DNA of 8,614 nucleotides from Bacteroidota bacterium. GTDB taxonomy: Bacteria > Bacteroidota > Bacteroidia > Chitinophagales > Chitinophagaceae. Under the pieces are notes generated by a model. That model did not search any database, had not been told where the DNA came from, and worked only from the letters and a program-made list of their open reading frames with translations. Positions 6,435 to 8,614 of this stretch are shown in pieces (position 1 is the stretch's first letter; each line of letters opens with the position of its first letter). Location: positions 1 through 8,614 of the forward strand of contig CANGUS010000065.1 in assembly GCA_947457085.1 (NCBI GenBank), written 5' to 3'. The position numbers and the translations under genes are program-made.

Positions 6435-7625
6435 ATGGATTTAAAAAAAATAGTTGCTGAGCATTTAGAAGAGTTTATATCATTCAGACATCACATTCAT
6501 TCGAATCCAGAATTATCTTTTCAAGAAAAAAATACTGCTGATTTTATTGCAGAAAAATTAACGAGTTGGAATATAGACTTCACTCGTGGTTTAGGTGCTT
6601 TAGAACCAAGTGAAAATGGCAACGGAATTTTAGCAATTATTAAAGGTAAAAATCCTGACAGTAAAATAATTGCGCTCCGAGCCGATATGGATGCGTTACC
6701 AATTACTGAATTGAATGAAGTTTCTTATAAATCAAAAAATGTAGGCGTAATGCATGCTTGTGGGCATGATGTGCATGCAACTTGCCTATTAGGAGCCGCT
6801 AAAATTTTACAACAAAACAAAGAAAATTGGGAAGGTACAATTAAAATGATTTTTCAACCAGGCGAAGAAAAACATCCTGGAGGTGCTAGTCTTTTAATTA
6901 GAGATAAAGTGCTAGAAAATCCAAAACCTCAAGCCATATTTGCCTTGCATGTATATCCTCATTTGCCATACGGAAAAGTGGGTTACAGGGCAGGACAATA
7001 TATGGCCAGTGCCGATGAAATTTATATCACTGTAAAAGGAAAAGGGGGTCATGCTGCTTTGCCTCATCAAACGGTAGATCCTGTTATTATTTCAGCGAAT
7101 TTATTGGTGAGTTTACAACAAATTATTTCTCGAAATTGCAATCCCTTACAACCATCAGTATTAAGTTTTGGAAAAATTCAAGGGGGGAATGCTGGCAATG
7201 TAATTCCAAGTGAAGTTAAAATTGAAGGTACCTTGCGCTGTATGGATGAAGCTTGGAGATCAGAAGCACATGAATTAATTAAAAAACATACTATTGAATT
7301 GTGCCATGCTTTGGGTGGTGATGCTGATGTGGAAATTCCAATGGGTTATCCATCTTTATACAATCATCCTGAGGTGACTACAAAAGTAAAATCTATTGCT
7401 GAAAATGCAGTAGGAAAAGAAAATACGGTTGAGTTAGACTTACGTATGGCTGCAGAAGATTTTAGTTTTTATACACATGAAGTACCTGGTTGTTTTTTCA
7501 GAATAGGTACTTCATTTGAAGATAAATTTACTTATCCAGTTCATAATGCACAATTCGACATTTATGACCAAGCAATTGGTATTGGTGTAGAAATGTTTTG
7601 TGCCATTGCAATGAATTTTGAATAA
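6435..7625 (+). CDS. M20-family (M20D) metal-dependent amidohydrolase
   Basis: This 396-residue enzyme belongs to the group of N-acyl-L-amino acid amidohydrolases, hippurate hydrolases and IAA-amino acid hydrolases, which cleave amide bonds with a two-metal centre. The ligands are visible: C109 and H111 in HACGHDVH, E145 in QPGEE (E144 the likely general base), H172 in ALHVYPH, and H370 in PVHNAQFDI. RADMDALPI (82-90) is also conserved. The dimerisation (lid) domain is inserted at about 185-300, beginning MASADEIYITVKGKGGHAALP; its histidine H206 normally contributes to the neighbouring active site. Length is normal, and with no signal peptide it should be cytoplasmic. Substrate cannot be inferred; the family includes peptide, acyl-amino-acid and diaminopimelate-acyl hydrolases. 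The ATG has no Shine-Dalgarno sequence. It follows the SPOR gene by 45 bp and ends 3 bp from the convergent sigma-factor gene, leaving no room for an intergenic terminator. Confidence 0.92.
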   Translation: MDLKKIVAEHLEEFISFRHHIHSNPELSFQEKNTADFIAEKLTSWNIDFTRGLGALEPSENGNGILAIIKGKNPDSKIIALRADMDALPITELNEVSYKSKNVGVMHACGHDVHATCLLGAAKILQQNKENWEGTIKMIFQPGEEKHPGGASLLIRDKVLENPKPQAIFALHVYPHLPYGKVGYRAGQYMASADEIYITVKGKGGHAALPHQTVDPVIISANLLVSLQQIISRNCNPLQPSVLSFGKIQGGNAGNVIPSEVKIEGTLRCMDEAWRSEAHELIKKHTIELCHALGGDADVEIPMGYPSLYNHPEVTTKVKSIAENAVGKENTVELDLRMAAEDFSFYTHEVPGCFFRIGTSFEDKFTYPVHNAQFDIYDQAIGIGVEMFCAIAMNFE

Positions 7626-7628
7626 TAA

Positions 7629-8213
7629 CTACAATACCACCCCTTTTTCTAGCATTGCTTTTCGCAAATTTATTAGACCATATCGCATTCTTCCTAATGC
7701 CGTGTTTACACTTACATCCGTAATTTTAGCTATTTCATTAAAACTTAAATTGCCGAATATTCGAAGGGTAATCACTTCTCGTTGCTCATGAGAAAGTTGT
7801 AGTAACATTTCTTTTGCCTTATTGCCTGTTCTTTCCAAATGTATTTCATCTATTACAGGACTTTCTTCAAATTCAAGTACAGAAAATAAATCAGTTCCAT
7901 CTGGAAAAGTAATTTTAGGTATTCGTTTTTCATGACGTAAATAATCCATTGCTAAATTTCTAATAATGCGCATAGCCCATGGCAAAAATTTTCCAGCTTC
8001 ATTGTATTTTCCATTTCTTATTAAATGAATGATTTTAATGCAACCATCTTGAAAAATATCATCGGCCACATAGTGGTCTTTCACAATATAAAAGACAGTC
8101 GTGTAAAATTTGTTTTTATATCGATTTAAAAATGTAGCAATCGCAACTTCATCATTTCGATTAATTAATGCAATAAGCTCCTGATCAGTAAATTTATTGT
8201 GTGTAGTAGTCAT
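7629..8213 (-). CDS. Sigma-70 family RNA polymerase sigma factor (ECF-like)
   Basis: This 194-residue protein has only regions 2 and 4, the layout of ECF sigma factors. Region 2 covers about residues 24-96 and includes ADDIFQDGCIKII (50-62), FLPWAMRIIRNLAMDYLR (76-93) and the basic HEKRIP that follows. Region 4 covers about 133-186, with the helix-turn-helix LSFNEIAKITDVSVNTALGRMRYGL (156-180), which should read the -35/-33 promoter part. The VNTALGRMRYGL pattern is common in Bacteroidota sigma factors. The linker (97-132) is acidic and somewhat long. I chose ATG 8213 (MTTTHNKFTDQE); the frame extends to ATG 8240, which would add nine residues. There is no adjacent anti-sigma gene or SusC/SusD pair in the window, so its signal is unknown. 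The stop is TAG. Direct repeats in the upstream region could be involved in its control. Confidence 0.92.
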   Translation of the reverse strand: MTTTHNKFTDQELIALINRNDEVAIATFLNRYKNKFYTTVFYIVKDHYVADDIFQDGCIKIIHLIRNGKYNEAGKFLPWAMRIIRNLAMDYLRHEKRIPKITFPDGTDLFSVLEFEESPVIDEIHLERTGNKAKEMLLQLSHEQREVITLRIFGNLSFNEIAKITDVSVNTALGRMRYGLINLRKAMLEKGVVL

Positions 8214-8409
8214 AAAAAACCTGCTTAATTGAGTGAACAATAAAATAATTAAGTAGAAGTTTTGACTATAAGCGAATCTCTGTTTTTAAGTAATAAAATA
8301 ATATACTCGTTCAAATTAGTTTCTACTATGTAGAAGCTTTGCGTTAAAAAAAGTATAAATTAAATGTAGAGATTTGTCAGATTGTATAATTTAGAGTAAA
8401 AATAAAGCA
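8214..8409. other. Intergenic region upstream of the sigma-factor gene
   Basis: These 196 bases lie between the sigma-factor start and the stop of the right-edge frame. I find no full TAnnTTTG match for the sigma gene; the region is very AT-rich. It holds two near-identical 12-mers (8253-8264 and 8330-8341) and a short inverted repeat (8318-8338). No RNA gene, tRNA or terminator with a proper U-run is evident. Confidence 0.5.
8253..8341. repeat. Pair of 12-bp direct repeats plus inverted repeat upstream of the sigma factor
   Basis: GTAGAAGTTTTG (8253-8264) and GTAGAAGCTTTG (8330-8341) match at 11 of 12 bases and are 77 bp apart in the same orientation. The second copy is also the right arm of an inverted repeat: AGTTTCTAC (8318-8326), spacer TAT, GTAGAAGCT (8330-8338), which pairs at all nine positions if one G·T is allowed. 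Read in the sigma gene's direction the copies are 40 and 117 bp upstream of the ATG. They could be operator sites, but chance similarity in AT-rich DNA is possible. Confidence 0.35.
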
Positions 8410-8614
8410 TTAATTTCTATTTACCAAAAATTCGAATGGTCTAAAATCGTCATATAAAATTTTTCTAGTTAACCTCTGAGAAGGTTTATTAATTCGTTTA
8501 GTGTATATATTGATTAGTTCGGAAGAACATTCGATTTTTTCTTTCACATTAACCTCACTCAAAATATACAATATTTTTTTAGCGGTTTGATTCGTTTGCT
8601 CAATGGGAGATTTC
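8410..8614 (-). CDS. C-terminal fragment of an unidentified protein (start outside window)
   Basis: Reading the minus strand from the right edge, one frame stays open for 67 codons and ends with TAA at 8412-8410. The fragment begins KSPIEQTNQTAKKILYILSE, is rich in Lys, Ile and Glu, looks mostly helical, and ends DDFRPFEFLVNRN. I do not recognise a family. No signal peptide or membrane segment is visible in this part. Support for it being a gene is that 67 stop-free codons are unlikely by chance in DNA this AT-rich and that no competing frame covers the stretch. It has the same orientation as the sigma factor, 196 bp upstream of it, so it is probably a separate transcription unit. It could be the end of an accessory or hypothetical gene. 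Confidence 0.55.
   Translation of the reverse strand, partial: KSPIEQTNQTAKKILYILSEVNVKEKIECSSELINIYTKRINKPSQRLTRKILYDDFRPFEFLVNRN

Noticed and set aside
7604..7613. 10-bp palindrome CATTGCAATG near the end of the amidohydrolase gene
   Set aside because: It is inside coding sequence, has no loop and no U-run after it, and is too short to act as a terminator.
8603..8614. ATG near the right edge on the plus strand
   Set aside because: Only four codons are visible and the opposite strand carries a longer open frame here.

Overview
The window reads as a chromosomal housekeeping segment from a low-GC member of the Bacteroidota. Several features point this way: a three-gene sdhCAB operon with a single five-helix cytochrome b anchor, an AnmK with the SGSS and FDVCPAN variants, a sigma factor of the type common in this phylum, starts that lack Shine-Dalgarno sequences, and TAnnTTTG-type -7 promoter elements. 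The alaS tail and the small SPOR protein resemble those I recall from Chitinophagales, but assignment below phylum is only an impression.

Layout from left to right. Positions 1-362 hold the 3' end of alaS on the plus strand. A perfect 10-bp hairpin at 405-430 separates it from the convergent sdhB. Five genes then follow on the minus strand. Read in the direction of transcription they are a small CoA-binding (YccU-like) protein (5633-5268), anmK (5169-4093), sdhC (3987-3319), sdhA (3223-1247) and sdhB (1209-451). sdhCAB appears to have its own promoter at 4013-4043. A 50-bp imperfect palindrome sits between sdhC and sdhA. On the plus strand, diverging from the CoA-binding gene, are a secreted SPOR-domain protein (5841-6389) and an M20-family amidohydrolase (6435-7625). 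An ECF-like sigma factor (8213-7629, minus) converges on the amidohydrolase with only 3 bp between stop codons. The right edge holds 67 codons of an open frame (8614-8410, minus) that looks like the C-terminus of an unidentified protein.

How the genes fit together. sdhCAB encodes a complete membrane complex (flavoprotein, iron-sulfur protein, di-heme cytochrome b) that links succinate/fumarate to menaquinone. anmK recycles anhydro-N-acetylmuramic acid from cell-wall turnover. The SPOR protein across the divergent promoter region may also touch the cell wall, but that link is inference. I see no mobile gene, CRISPR array, RNA gene or defence system, and nothing that amounts to a new multi-gene system. 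The best leads are the sdhC-sdhA palindrome, the possibly leaderless anmK, the uncharacterised SPOR protein with a tiny aromatic-rich upstream ORF, the repeats ahead of the sigma factor, and the unidentified fragment at the right edge.
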